The notes under the pieces are model-generated. The model had not been told where the DNA came from, searched no databases, and saw only the letters and a program-made list of their open reading frames with translations. Shown piece by piece: positions 1-7,035 of a stretch of DNA of 14,771 bases. Made by a program: the position numbers and the translations under genes. Source of the stretch: Candidatus Tenebribacter mawsonii (GTDB lineage: Bacteria; Cloacimonadota; Cloacimonadia; Cloacimonadales; TCS61); the NCBI GenBank assembly GCA_030765665.1, contig JAVCCD010000028.1, positions 1-14,771 on the forward strand, given 5' to 3'. The first letter of the stretch is position 1. The number at the start of each line of letters is the position of its first letter.

Positions 1-152
1 ATAGAAGCAGGGAATAGAATTACGTAGGCAATTATCAGCAGGATCGGTGAAATAGTTATATCTCCGGTTCCCATGATAATGTATCCGGCAACTGTTGTTA
101 TGATTGCTAATATCAATAAAAATTTGTTTGTTTTATTAAATACAAATTTCAT
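1..152 (-). CDS. Small DUF3098-like membrane protein (C-terminus outside window)
   Basis: The ATG at 152-150 follows an AAGGAG ribosome site 6 nt upstream, and the frame stays open to the window edge, giving 50 residues. Residues about 10-28 and 33-50 are two hydrophobic segments joined by a short loop with Met-Gly-Thr-Gly-Asp. The order (charged Asn/Lys start, hydrophobic helix ending in GYIIMGTGD, then a Ser-Pro-Ile opening to a second helix) resembles DUF3098, a family of small two-helix inner-membrane proteins of unknown function known mainly from Bacteroidetes. No function can be given. It is read in the same direction as the TPR lipoprotein upstream, with about 95 nt between them, so it could be the last gene of that string or have its own promoter. 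Confidence 0.6.
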   Translation of the reverse strand, partial: MKFVFNKTNKFLLILAIITTVAGYIIMGTGDITISPILLIIAYVILFPAS

Positions 153-171
153 ATTATCTCCTTATTTATTT

Positions 172-232
172 GCCACAAAGTCACTAAGGCACAAAGAAAA
201 ATAAATACTATCTTTATATCTCTGTTTCTTTG
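172..232. repeat. Intergenic CACAAAG repeat with inverted repeat
   Basis: The spacer between the TPR lipoprotein and the DUF3098-like gene holds two direct copies of CACAAAG (174-180 and 190-196) around CACTAAGG. An 8-bp inverted repeat, CAAAGAAA at 192-199 and TTTCTTTG at 225-232, is separated by 25 nt. I recall similar phrases (CTTTGTGCCTTAGTGACTTTGTGG) as a repeated intergenic element in Bacteroidetes and other uncultured-phylum genomes, but cannot test that here. It is not a clean terminator: the loop is long and no T-run directly follows the arm. Confidence 0.4.
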
Positions 233-247
233 CTTCTCTTTTCTTTC

Positions 248-2125
248 TTAATTCTCACTCAATTTCTTTTTAGAAAGTTGAACAGATTGCTTTTCATTGT
301 CCAACTCAATTGCCAAATTATAATAATATTTAGCTTTTTTCTTTTTATTCAGGCAACTGTATATTATGCCAAGATGATAAGCTATTTCACTATTATTAAT
401 TTCTTTAGACAAAGGAATTTCCATTGCTTCAAGTGCCTCATCATATTTTTCCTGCCTAAAATAAAGCCAGGCTAAACTGTCCCAGATCATTTCACTTTCC
501 GGCATTAGTGAAACAGCTTTTTTTAAATATAGTTCTGCGCTATCATATTTTTCTTCGAATTTATTTTTTGCAATTAAATAGCCGGTAGCATTAAGTAGTT
601 CTGCATTTTCCGGATAAAGAGCAATCCCTTTTTCTAAAATAATAAATAAGTTTTCAGTTGTATCATACAATTCACCAAGGATGGAACATGTTGCAAATGT
701 TGATGGATCAGGTTTAGGATTGACACTGATCTCTTCTTTCAGCATGGAATAAGCTATTGAATCATGTTCTGTTCCAAACAACAAGCTGGCAATGAGCTCA
801 TTCGGAGTTAGCACGATTCCATCGAGATCTTCTAATAATGTTTTGGCTTTTGTTAAATCCATTGTGTTTTGAATATAAGCGATTGCCATCATCAGATTGA
901 GTTTATTTTTGTTAATATATTCTAAAGAAAGTTTATTCAGATATGTGGTTGCATTTTTTTTTTCTTTAAACTCTGTATGAAAAATACCTAAAAGATAATT
1001 TGCATTGGCTTTATCTTCCAGAGAATTATGATATTCCATTAATAGTTTATAAATTTTTTCTTTTCGGTCAGTACTATTAAAAAGTTCATCTGAAAATATG
1101 TAGCTATAGATAACTTCTATATTATCAGCTTTAAGCAGCGATTCTACAGCTTTCTCATAATTATTTGTAGCTAAATAAAGTTCAGCAAAATATGTATAGA
1201 ATGATGCAGCAAATCCTTCCTCAAATTCTCCTGATTTTTCAATTGCCAGTCCCGCAAGAGTCCCTGTTTTAAAATCATTTTTATTGATAGCAGAGAAGAA
1301 GAGATATTTGAGAATGTCATGTGTTCCAACTTCAAAACAAATTGAACTGTTCTTAAGTACTTCATCATATTTTTCAAGGGCAAAATATCTTCCAATCAAA
1401 TAGATTTTTATTGGTGCAGATAATTCTCTTTTATTATCAATATGAAATTGGATAGTTTCAAGAACTTTATCATACAATCCCAGCTTTTCATAAGCTGTAA
1501 GTAGTGGCGTCAAACACTCCTCATCGCTCCATTTTTTATAGGTTTCAGTAAAAATTTCTAAACTTCTCACTGAATCAATTTTACTGTATAACTCGGCAAT
1601 TGTTAAAACAAGCTTTTTCTCATCCCACGAATATTTTAATGCTTTTTTTAATAATTTAATATTTCCAGGAGGATTAGTATTTTGTTGGAATACATAGAAT
1701 GCTGTAAGATTTCTCATTGTAGTTTGTTCTTTAATAGCTTTTTTAAAACATATTTCTGCTATTTCATATTGTTGTTCTTTGCGATAAGCTTCGGCCATGA
1801 GAGAGTAAATCATTTCTGAATTTATGCTATTTTCACAATAATTTTCCCCAATTTCAATTATCTTGGCATTTGCAGATTCATCAAAATATGATGTCAATGT
1901 TAATGCTTCTAATAATGTCTCTTTGAGGTAGATATTGTTTGAGTCAGCTTCAACAGCTTTTTGGTATAATTGGATTGCACTTTCAAAATCGTGCTGTTGC
2001 ATTGCTGTTTGCCCAAAAAGAAAATAGTTTTCAGCAACAAAATTTGGCTTATTCGATATGTTTCTATTAACAGCGCATCCTGTAAATATTATTAGAATGA
2101 GCAGAAGGTAAAAAACTCTTTTCAT
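248..2125 (-). CDS. TPR-repeat outer-membrane lipoprotein
   Basis: This 625-residue protein starts with a lipoprotein signal peptide: Lys-Arg, a hydrophobic run, then FTGC with the lipidated Cys at residue 17. Ala-Val-Asn follows, with no Asp at +2, which would fit sorting to the outer membrane. The rest is helical with tetratricopeptide repeats, clearest at about 32-65, 103-135, 509-543, 545-578 and 579-612; the middle is probably diverged repeats. TPR lipoproteins act as periplasmic scaffolds, for example in outer-membrane assembly, secretion or envelope complexes; the partner is not visible. The ATG lies 5 nt after the stop of the beta-barrel-like gene, with no good Shine-Dalgarno, so translation probably depends on reinitiation after that gene. 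A link to the barrel protein is inferred from this junction. Confidence 0.8.
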   Translation of the reverse strand: MKRVFYLLLILIIFTGCAVNRNISNKPNFVAENYFLFGQTAMQQHDFESAIQLYQKAVEADSNNIYLKETLLEALTLTSYFDESANAKIIEIGENYCENSINSEMIYSLMAEAYRKEQQYEIAEICFKKAIKEQTTMRNLTAFYVFQQNTNPPGNIKLLKKALKYSWDEKKLVLTIAELYSKIDSVRSLEIFTETYKKWSDEECLTPLLTAYEKLGLYDKVLETIQFHIDNKRELSAPIKIYLIGRYFALEKYDEVLKNSSICFEVGTHDILKYLFFSAINKNDFKTGTLAGLAIEKSGEFEEGFAASFYTYFAELYLATNNYEKAVESLLKADNIEVIYSYIFSDELFNSTDRKEKIYKLLMEYHNSLEDKANANYLLGIFHTEFKEKKNATTYLNKLSLEYINKNKLNLMMAIAYIQNTMDLTKAKTLLEDLDGIVLTPNELIASLLFGTEHDSIAYSMLKEEISVNPKPDPSTFATCSILGELYDTTENLFIILEKGIALYPENAELLNATGYLIAKNKFEEKYDSAELYLKKAVSLMPESEMIWDSLAWLYFRQEKYDEALEAMEIPLSKEINNSEIAYHLGIIYSCLNKKKKAKYYYNLAIELDNEKQSVQLSKKKLSEN

Positions 2126-2130
2126 GGAAA

Positions 2131-2859
2131 CTAAAATGTCATGTTGTAAAGGAGTGTGATCGATCTATCGCATCCTCGAGTATTAATATTATTCAAAAGT
2201 AGATCATAAAATGATACCTTGAGAATTAATGATTCTGTAAAATGCAGATCTAAAGATGCATTAAAAAATCCTCTACCTTTCATTACATCAGCATCGTTAT
2301 CATTCCAGCCGGTATCGTACTCTGCCAAGAGTACAACCATATCACCAATTGTTTTGTCAAACCCGAAAAATAAATTTGGTTCATCATCATTATCCTCAGT
2401 TTCTAAACTGTAATTGATTCCACCGTGAATACCAAGGTTTCCTAATAAAAAGAAATTCTTGCTAGCTGTAAGATAAACACCTTTAGATTTTATGTCATAT
2501 CGGCTGTTATTGTAATTACCATGTCCTTGAGAATCGTAACCGATAGCAATAGCAGGAAGCTGATTGTTCTCATCCAAAAGTCTTATCTTTGCATTAAATT
2601 CAACTCTATCGTGCCATTGAGGATCCTCATTCCCAACGATTTCTTCTGCTCCATAATTAACACCGAACATAAAACGTGGAAAAAGCCCAACTCTTGTTCC
2701 AATTAATAATCCATTATTTTTATAGATCTTGGCAGAAATTTCTGCTTCACCCTGCTGCAAAATTCCAGCTGTAGGTGAGTCTATCAATGTGTTTAGTTCG
2801 AATGCAAAAATGCTCATTGAAGCCATTAAAAGGATAAATAAGATACTTAGTTTTCTCAT
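2131..2859 (-). CDS. Exported beta-barrel-like protein, YjbH-like
   Basis: A 242-residue protein with a typical signal peptide (Arg-Lys, hydrophobic core, probable cleavage after SIFA near residue 19). The mature part alternates hydrophobic and polar residues in short strands rich in Gly and aromatics and ends in Met-Thr-Phe; a C-terminal Phe is the usual recognition signal of outer-membrane barrels. The early stretch (SPTAGILQQGEAEI, then RVGLFPRFMFGVNYG, then PAIAIGYDSQG) resembles proteins annotated as YjbH-domain or fringe barrels in FCB bacteria; this is recalled, not searched. The start has AAGGAG 7 nt upstream. It lies 15 nt after the DUF4837-like gene and 5 nt before the TPR lipoprotein, so all three are probably co-expressed. 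Transport role and ligand are unknown. Confidence 0.65.
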   Translation of the reverse strand: MRKLSILFILLMASMSIFAFELNTLIDSPTAGILQQGEAEISAKIYKNNGLLIGTRVGLFPRFMFGVNYGAEEIVGNEDPQWHDRVEFNAKIRLLDENNQLPAIAIGYDSQGHGNYNNSRYDIKSKGVYLTASKNFFLLGNLGIHGGINYSLETEDNDDEPNLFFGFDKTIGDMVVLLAEYDTGWNDNDADVMKGRGFFNASLDLHFTESLILKVSFYDLLLNNINTRGCDRSITLLYNMTF

Positions 2860-2874
2860 ATTAATTCTCCTTGA

Positions 2875-3936
2875 TTATTCTGCTGTTTTTAATTTCAATG
2901 TGCTACTTATGATTTCCAATTCATAAAGAGCTTCCAGCTTTTCACCATCTGGATGATACACCGAGTTATCTATGAGATAAGCCCGACCGTTTATTTCATC
3001 ATAAAAAGCAAAGCTTTGGAAAGCACCTCCAACAGAATGTTTTTTATTCTGCCATCTTCCGGTTAACCGCCAGCCTTGATGTCCGGCAAGTTTATACTTC
3101 TCCATTCGCACATCTTTATCATAAAACTCATCTTCATCATAATATTTCCAGCTGATCTTCTTTCGAGTTTCTTTTAGCCAATCCCTACTAAATCCTTCTT
3201 TGGGGATCTTTTGAAAATACACCGAAATATATCTGTCCGGTTTATTTCTCAACCGAGCAATGTATGAAATAAAATTATTTGCAGTATCATTTTTGTAAAG
3301 TATATATTTTTTTGGAAGATTCAATGTCCATGGGAATGCCTTGAAACTGTTGTCAGAATAGATGGAAGTTTTATACAGCTGTCTCCTAATTCTATCAAAC
3401 AATTTATCCTTAAAAAGATCAAAAGTATTATGAGATTGCAAAATGTTGAATTTTAATAAATTTGGTTCATTACTACCTAAAATGAAAAGTACAAACTGGT
3501 CATTTGCCCAAACATTTTCTTTTGTATACATTCCAACTAGATTTTCAGTCACTTCTAATTCTACTTTAGATCCCATGATCTCTTTAATGTATGTTGATAC
3601 TGGATCATTTGATTCCAGATCACAGAAAAAGATGAGATTATTAAATTTATAAAAATTATCCAAATTATCAATAGGTGCTCTTTTAACCACGAACACTTTT
3701 TCATTCTCAGTTGTAAATCGCAATCTTTCCAATGTATTCACTAAATGGCCTTTAGCATATTTCCAAACATTATCATCAGCAAAAACATACACAGTTTGTT
3801 TGTGACCCCAAGACATTGGTTTATGCGGGTCTATTCCCCTATCTGCTGCCTTCTTAGTATTATCCTTTTGAGAACAGCCCAAAATTATAATTAGGATAAT
3901 TCCTAATATTACAATTTTAATGTTTTTTCCTTTCAT
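2875..3936 (-). CDS. DUF4837-like lipoprotein
   Basis: A 353-residue protein with a lipoprotein signal peptide, lipobox IILGC and Cys at residue 21. After a charged linker it continues with PMSWGHKQTVYVFADDNVW, then a leader of Leu/Phe/Arg residues and a hydrophobic strand NLIFFCDLE. This order (Gly before a V-F-A-D-D-x-x-W strand, then a long helix) matches my memory of DUF4837, a lipoprotein family of unknown function from Bacteroidetes and relatives. The C-terminal half contains a QGWRLTGRWQN segment and an Ala-Tyr-Leu-Ile strand near the end. Its ATG overlaps the pgsA stop as TAATG, with AAAGGT 5 nt upstream. No enzyme motif is visible; being bracketed by pgsA and a barrel-like protein suggests an envelope role. 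Family assignment is moderate; function is unknown. Confidence 0.6.
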   Translation of the reverse strand: MKGKNIKIVILGIILIIILGCSQKDNTKKAADRGIDPHKPMSWGHKQTVYVFADDNVWKYAKGHLVNTLERLRFTTENEKVFVVKRAPIDNLDNFYKFNNLIFFCDLESNDPVSTYIKEIMGSKVELEVTENLVGMYTKENVWANDQFVLFILGSNEPNLLKFNILQSHNTFDLFKDKLFDRIRRQLYKTSIYSDNSFKAFPWTLNLPKKYILYKNDTANNFISYIARLRNKPDRYISVYFQKIPKEGFSRDWLKETRKKISWKYYDEDEFYDKDVRMEKYKLAGHQGWRLTGRWQNKKHSVGGAFQSFAFYDEINGRAYLIDNSVYHPDGEKLEALYELEIISSTLKLKTAE

Positions 3937-4520
3937 TAGTTACCTTTACGTGCATTTGGCAGGAGATAAGTTATTCCGGAAAGAACGGTGATTACAGCAG
4001 TGATCCAGAAGAAGATGTTAAATCCAAATTGGAACTTTGAGTGATATGCTGGTATTAATGGATCTGGTATTAATGGATATAGTAAAGAGTAATAAACTAG
4101 TGCTGAAATAATTCCTGTTAACTGGAATGTTGTTTTTACTTTTCCCCACACATTTGCAGAAATGTAGATCTTCTTTAATGTATAGTATTGCCGCAGCAAT
4201 GTTATAAACACTTCTCTGAATAAGATTATGTAAAATACATAAACGCTCATCATTTTCATAGGCTCGGAAATTAATGCAACCAATGCCAGAAGAGTAAGTA
4301 ATTTATCGGCGAGTGGATCCATGATCTTCCCAAAATTTGTAACAACACTAAATCTGCGAGCAAGTAAACCATCAAAAATATCTGTAATGCTGGCAATAAT
4401 GAAGACAAAAGTAGCCCATTGATAATTGTATTTTAGATTTGAATAGTATATTAACCAAAAGAAAACTGGAACTAGGATCACTCTAAAAAGAGTTAAGGAA
4501 TTTGGAATATATTTTTTCAT
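3936..4520 (-). CDS. pgsA: CDP-diacylglycerol--glycerol-3-phosphate 3-phosphatidyltransferase
   Basis: PgsA makes phosphatidylglycerol phosphate from CDP-diacylglycerol and glycerol 3-phosphate in the inner membrane, the committed step to phosphatidylglycerol and cardiolipin. The complete CDP-alcohol phosphotransferase signature is present: D47, D50-G51, A54-R55, G64, D68 and D72, the metal- and substrate-binding residues. At 194 aa with several hydrophobic helices the length is normal. The N-terminal IPNSLTLFRV is also typical of PgsA rather than of phosphatidylserine synthase. The ATG overlaps the ftsX-like stop as ATGA; AGGAG lies 10 nt upstream. An in-frame 15-nt tandem duplication near the end gives Pro-Leu-Ile-Pro-Asp then Pro-Leu-Ile-Pro-Ala in an extramembrane loop. 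Confidence 0.93.
   Translation of the reverse strand: MKKYIPNSLTLFRVILVPVFFWLIYYSNLKYNYQWATFVFIIASITDIFDGLLARRFSVVTNFGKIMDPLADKLLTLLALVALISEPMKMMSVYVFYIILFREVFITLLRQYYTLKKIYISANVWGKVKTTFQLTGIISALVYYSLLYPLIPDPLIPAYHSKFQFGFNIFFWITAVITVLSGITYLLPNARKGN
4050..4079. repeat. 15-nt in-frame tandem duplication inside pgsA
   Basis: Positions 4050-4063 and 4065-4078 are identical over 14 nt; the 15-nt units differ only in the last base. The duplication keeps frame and encodes PLIPD/PLIPA in a loop between membrane helices. Confidence 0.8.
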
Positions 4521-5299
4521 TTTAAGTTTTCTCCTAAAGCTAATCCGGCAAATAATGAGCTGATAACTATTGTTAACAACTCTATACCGAAAAAGCGATA
4601 GTCAATTTCTACAGAGAGTAATTGAAAATATTTTAAAGCATAATATAGTGCCAAATTAAGGATTATCGGAATGAAGGCAAGATGTATTGATTTAAAGAAA
4701 AACTGTTTTCTTCGTTTACCAAAATGACCACCTGATGAGTGAAAAATTTTCCAAAAAGTATTACTTTTCATTTCAAAATGAATTCGGAAGAAAATGGAAA
4801 TGAACAACATAAATAGAATAAATCCACCAAATCCCCAATAATAACCATTTGTAAGAATTGATATCTTATTTTGAGCAATCTGCCACTTAGCACTATCGAA
4901 ATAATGTATGACTTCGGGAGTGTATTCTAAGAGAATTCGCTCTAATTCGAGTTTCTGTTCAATTTGAAATTTTTCACCTACAAAAGATATCTGCATAGCT
5001 GTAGGAAGTATATAAGACTTCAATGTCTCCTTACTGTCATCTAGGTCATAATTGCTGATAAGTGTTTGAGCAATAACAGAATCTTGAATAATTATGATAT
5101 CACTAATATAGTTTTTCTTCTCTATTCTCAATTTTAATTGTTCTAGCACATCTTCCTGCATAGAAAGAATCATCATGGGAGAATCAGAAATATTATTTTC
5201 GAAAACATCTTTTTGAAATTGGTATCCTATATGAAGTAGATTCCATCCCAGAAGAATTATAAAGATTACTACTATTTGGAAAAAGATTCCTTTTTTCAC
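4517..5299 (-). CDS. ftsX: FtsX-like membrane protein, divergent
   Basis: 260 residues with FtsX topology: one N-terminal helix (about 5-25), a periplasmic domain of about 125 residues, then three helices at about 153-173, 206-225 and 236-256. FtsX is the membrane half of FtsEX, which controls peptidoglycan hydrolases (often M23/LytM proteins or their activators) during division or elongation. The loop after helix 2 (MKSNTFWKIFHSSGGHFGKRRKQF) sits where FtsX normally has its coupling loop to FtsE, with a Gly-containing turn before a basic run. Sequence identity to standard FtsX looks low, so the call rests on topology, size and being next to an FtsE-like gene. The start is GTG at 5299, overlapping the ftsE-like stop as GTGA; there is only a weak ribosome site, implying coupled translation. 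Confidence 0.7.
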   Translation of the reverse strand: MKKGIFFQIVVIFIILLGWNLLHIGYQFQKDVFENNISDSPMMILSMQEDVLEQLKLRIEKKNYISDIIIIQDSVIAQTLISNYDLDDSKETLKSYILPTAMQISFVGEKFQIEQKLELERILLEYTPEVIHYFDSAKWQIAQNKISILTNGYYWGFGGFILFMLFISIFFRIHFEMKSNTFWKIFHSSGGHFGKRRKQFFFKSIHLAFIPIILNLALYYALKYFQLLSVEIDYRFFGIELLTIVISSLFAGLALGENLK

Positions 5300-5913
5300 A
5301 ATTTTACCACTTTACTATCTTGGATCCTGTAATTAACATCAAAATCATCCAGTTTTCTTTTCGAGGTAGCTATAATAGAAGCACCACTATTTATAGCAAA
5401 ATTACAAATTTCTAAAGCAGTTATCATATTTATGTCATCAAAATAATTCTCAAAATCATCAATAAGGATAATTTGTGGAAGTTGGATTACTGCTCGAATT
5501 ATCTCAATAAATTTTTTTGATGAAGATGACAAGGTTTTAACCTTTAAGCCTATTTTATCACCAAGCTGAGCCATCACGCATAACTCCATGATCTTTTGTT
5601 TTTGTCTAGCCGTTACTTTTGGTAGTGGAATGATAATATTCTTCCAGACAGATTCATTCTCAAGAAGGTGTGAGGTATTATCGATAAGAATCGTTTTTTT
5701 CTTTTTTTTATAAAATAATGCTGACTTATCTTTGATCAAGATCTGTCCACCATAATTGTAATAATCTCCATGAATCGATTTTAATAAAAGTGATCTACCT
5801 GTATCATTATTTCCAAAAATATTAATTCTCATGCTGCTTCCTATTAACATCTCATTTATCAGCATGAATTTTTCGTTTTCTCTAGATAAGGAAAATCCTT
5901 CTATCTTAAGCAT
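5296..5913 (-). CDS. FtsE-like ABC ATPase-fold protein with degenerate motifs
   Basis: 205 residues from ATG 5913, chosen over the TTG at 5928 because GGAG lies 7 nt upstream and the ATG overlaps the methyltransferase stop. The FtsE outline is clear: Walker A region 34-42, an ENESVWKNIIIPL segment (compare tVyeNValPL of FtsE) at 85-97, signature at 128-132, RAV(I)..P..ILID Walker B at 140-153. The working residues are not standard: Walker A reads GNNDTGRS (Gly to Asp, Lys to Arg), the Q-loop Gln is probably Asn79, the signature is LSSSS instead of LSGGQ, Walker B ends DD not DE, and the H-switch position reads Ser-Lys after IIAT. A five-Lys patch (69-73) is coded by A8-G-A7. The frame is intact, so this is not a decayed pseudogene by sequence. 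ATP hydrolysis is doubtful; a scaffold or nucleotide-sensing partner of the FtsX-like protein is inferred. Confidence 0.75.
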   Translation of the reverse strand: MLKIEGFSLSRENEKFMLINEMLIGSSMRINIFGNNDTGRSLLLKSIHGDYYNYGGQILIKDKSALFYKKKKKTILIDNTSHLLENESVWKNIIIPLPKVTARQKQKIMELCVMAQLGDKIGLKVKTLSSSSKKFIEIIRAVIQLPQIILIDDFENYFDDINMITALEICNFAINSGASIIATSKRKLDDFDVNYRIQDSKVVKL

Positions 5914-6517
5914 GAACAAGCTCCACAATAATCTTCTTTTTATTCTTTTCTGAAACTAAAACAAATTTTTTCATAACTTTCAGGTCAACCTTTTTTGCAA
6001 ACTTTACAAGATCTGTTTCTCGATTCTGCGGATAAAGAATAAAAGCTTTACCATTTTTTGCTAAATTTCGTTTTACACATTCTAAAATATCCATCATACT
6101 ACAGGTAACTTCATGACGGGAAATTGCTCGTTCTTCTATTGGGCTTATTTTTCCTTCTGTAATTGGAAAATACGGTGGATTTGAGATTATTAGGTCATAC
6201 TTCTGTTGTGTCGTTAATTTTCGTAGATCTGACTCTATAAAGACTGGAGATGCTTCAGATAGAATAGCATTATTTCTGCTAAGTACAACTAAGTGCTCTT
6301 GTATTTCAATCCCCATAATCTTCCAATGGGGATGGTAATGAGATAGCATAATAGATATAATGCCGTTTCCGCTTCCTAGCTCAAGTGCAGTAACTTCTTT
6401 CTCTAAAATTTGCTCTGTAATAGTTTCAAAGAGAAATGTTGAATCTGAAGTAATTGAGTGTCCTTCCTTTGTTTGATTTATTATTTTGCCAAAAGGTAAT
6501 TGAACATGAATTAGCAT
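5906..6517 (-). CDS. TrmN6-like tRNA1(Val) adenine-37 N6-methyltransferase
   Basis: A 203-residue class I SAM-dependent methyltransferase. The SAM-binding motif ELGSGNGI is at 46-53, an acidic strand end (IMGIEIQ) at 67-73 and the base-flipping/catalytic NPPYF at 113-117. SRHE at 133-136 matches the ARHE that follows NPPYF in the TrmN6/YfiC group, which methylates N6 of A37 in tRNA1(Val). NPPY is shared by other N6-adenine and HemK-type enzymes, so the substrate is inferred. Length fits a compact TrmN6 (E. coli is about 245). The ATG lies 12 nt after dut with no clear Shine-Dalgarno. The last codons overlap the ftsE-like start by 8 nt (ATGCTTAA), an unusual pairing of a tRNA modifier and envelope genes. 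Confidence 0.75.
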   Translation of the reverse strand: MLIHVQLPFGKIINQTKEGHSITSDSTFLFETITEQILEKEVTALELGSGNGIISIMLSHYHPHWKIMGIEIQEHLVVLSRNNAILSEASPVFIESDLRKLTTQQKYDLIISNPPYFPITEGKISPIEERAISRHEVTCSMMDILECVKRNLAKNGKAFILYPQNRETDLVKFAKKVDLKVMKKFVLVSEKNKKKIIVELVHA

Positions 6518-6529
6518 AAATAATACTGA

Positions 6530-6967
6530 TTATTGTTTTGTGTGACCAAATCCATTGCTTCCACGATCTGTCTCATCAAGCTTATCCGTAACAACAAAAT
6601 CGATAGATTCATAACGAGAAACGACCATTTGTGCAATCCGTGTATGAGTTGAGATTATGAAATCTGATTTTCCAAAGTTAAATAAAATTATCTTAACTTC
6701 TCCACGATAATCAGCATCGATAGTTCCAGGGGAATTAAGAACACCGATTTTATGTTTGATAGCAAGTCCGCTTCGAGGGCGGATCTGAGCTTCATAACCA
6801 GCAGGCAAAGAGATAGCAATTCCGGTTGGAACAAGGACAACTTCCCCAGCTTTTATTATTATATCTTCTTCATTACATGAGTAAAGATCATAACCGGCTG
6901 AGTATTCTGTCATGCATTTAGGAAGTTTTGCATGTTTATTTATTTTTTGTATTTTTACTTTTAACAT
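6530..6967 (-). CDS. dut: Deoxyuridine 5'-triphosphate nucleotidohydrolase
   Basis: dUTPase hydrolyses dUTP to dUMP and pyrophosphate, preventing uracil entry into DNA and supplying thymidylate synthesis. All five trimeric-dUTPase motifs are present in 145 residues: SAGYDLYS 23-30, PRSGLA 64-69, [10 protein letters not shown] 81-90 (catalytic Asp84), RIAQMV 110-115 and RGSNGFGHT 135-143. In the last motif the usual first Gly of GGFG is Asn; the uracil-stacking Phe is kept. The length is normal for a homotrimeric enzyme. AAGGTGG lies 7 nt before the ATG. A strong hairpin terminator stands only 23 nt upstream, so dut either has a promoter overlapping that hairpin or is reached by read-through from ispA. 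Confidence 0.95.
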   Translation of the reverse strand: MLKVKIQKINKHAKLPKCMTEYSAGYDLYSCNEEDIIIKAGEVVLVPTGIAISLPAGYEAQIRPRSGLAIKHKIGVLNSPGTIDADYRGEVKIILFNFGKSDFIISTHTRIAQMVVSRYESIDFVVTDKLDETDRGSNGFGHTKQ

Positions 6968-6980
6968 TTAATACCACCTT

Positions 6981-7012
6981 AATAATAAAACAGGGCTTCG
7001 ATTGAAGCCCTG
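6981..7012 (-). terminator. Rho-independent terminator after ispA, just ahead of dut
   Basis: Two perfect 9-bp arms, CAGGGCTTC (6991-6999) and GAAGCCCTG (7004-7012), enclose a 4-nt loop; on the minus strand the stem is followed by TTTTATTATT. It lies 23 nt beyond the ispA stop in transcription order and 23 nt before the dut ATG. Partial termination would set dut and downstream genes lower than ispA. Confidence 0.85.
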
Positions 7013-7035
7013 TAAGTTAAATTCTTATTATTTAA

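Noticed and set aside
230..475. 81-codon plus-strand frame rich in Phe and Ile
   Set aside because: It is the antisense of the TPR lipoprotein end; the hydrophobic look comes from AT-rich Lys/Asn codons read backward.
5296..5913. The FtsE-like gene as a frameshifted or sequencing-damaged pseudogene at the poly-A tract
   Set aside because: FtsE-like landmarks continue in the same frame on both sides of the tract, and the stop overlaps the next start exactly.
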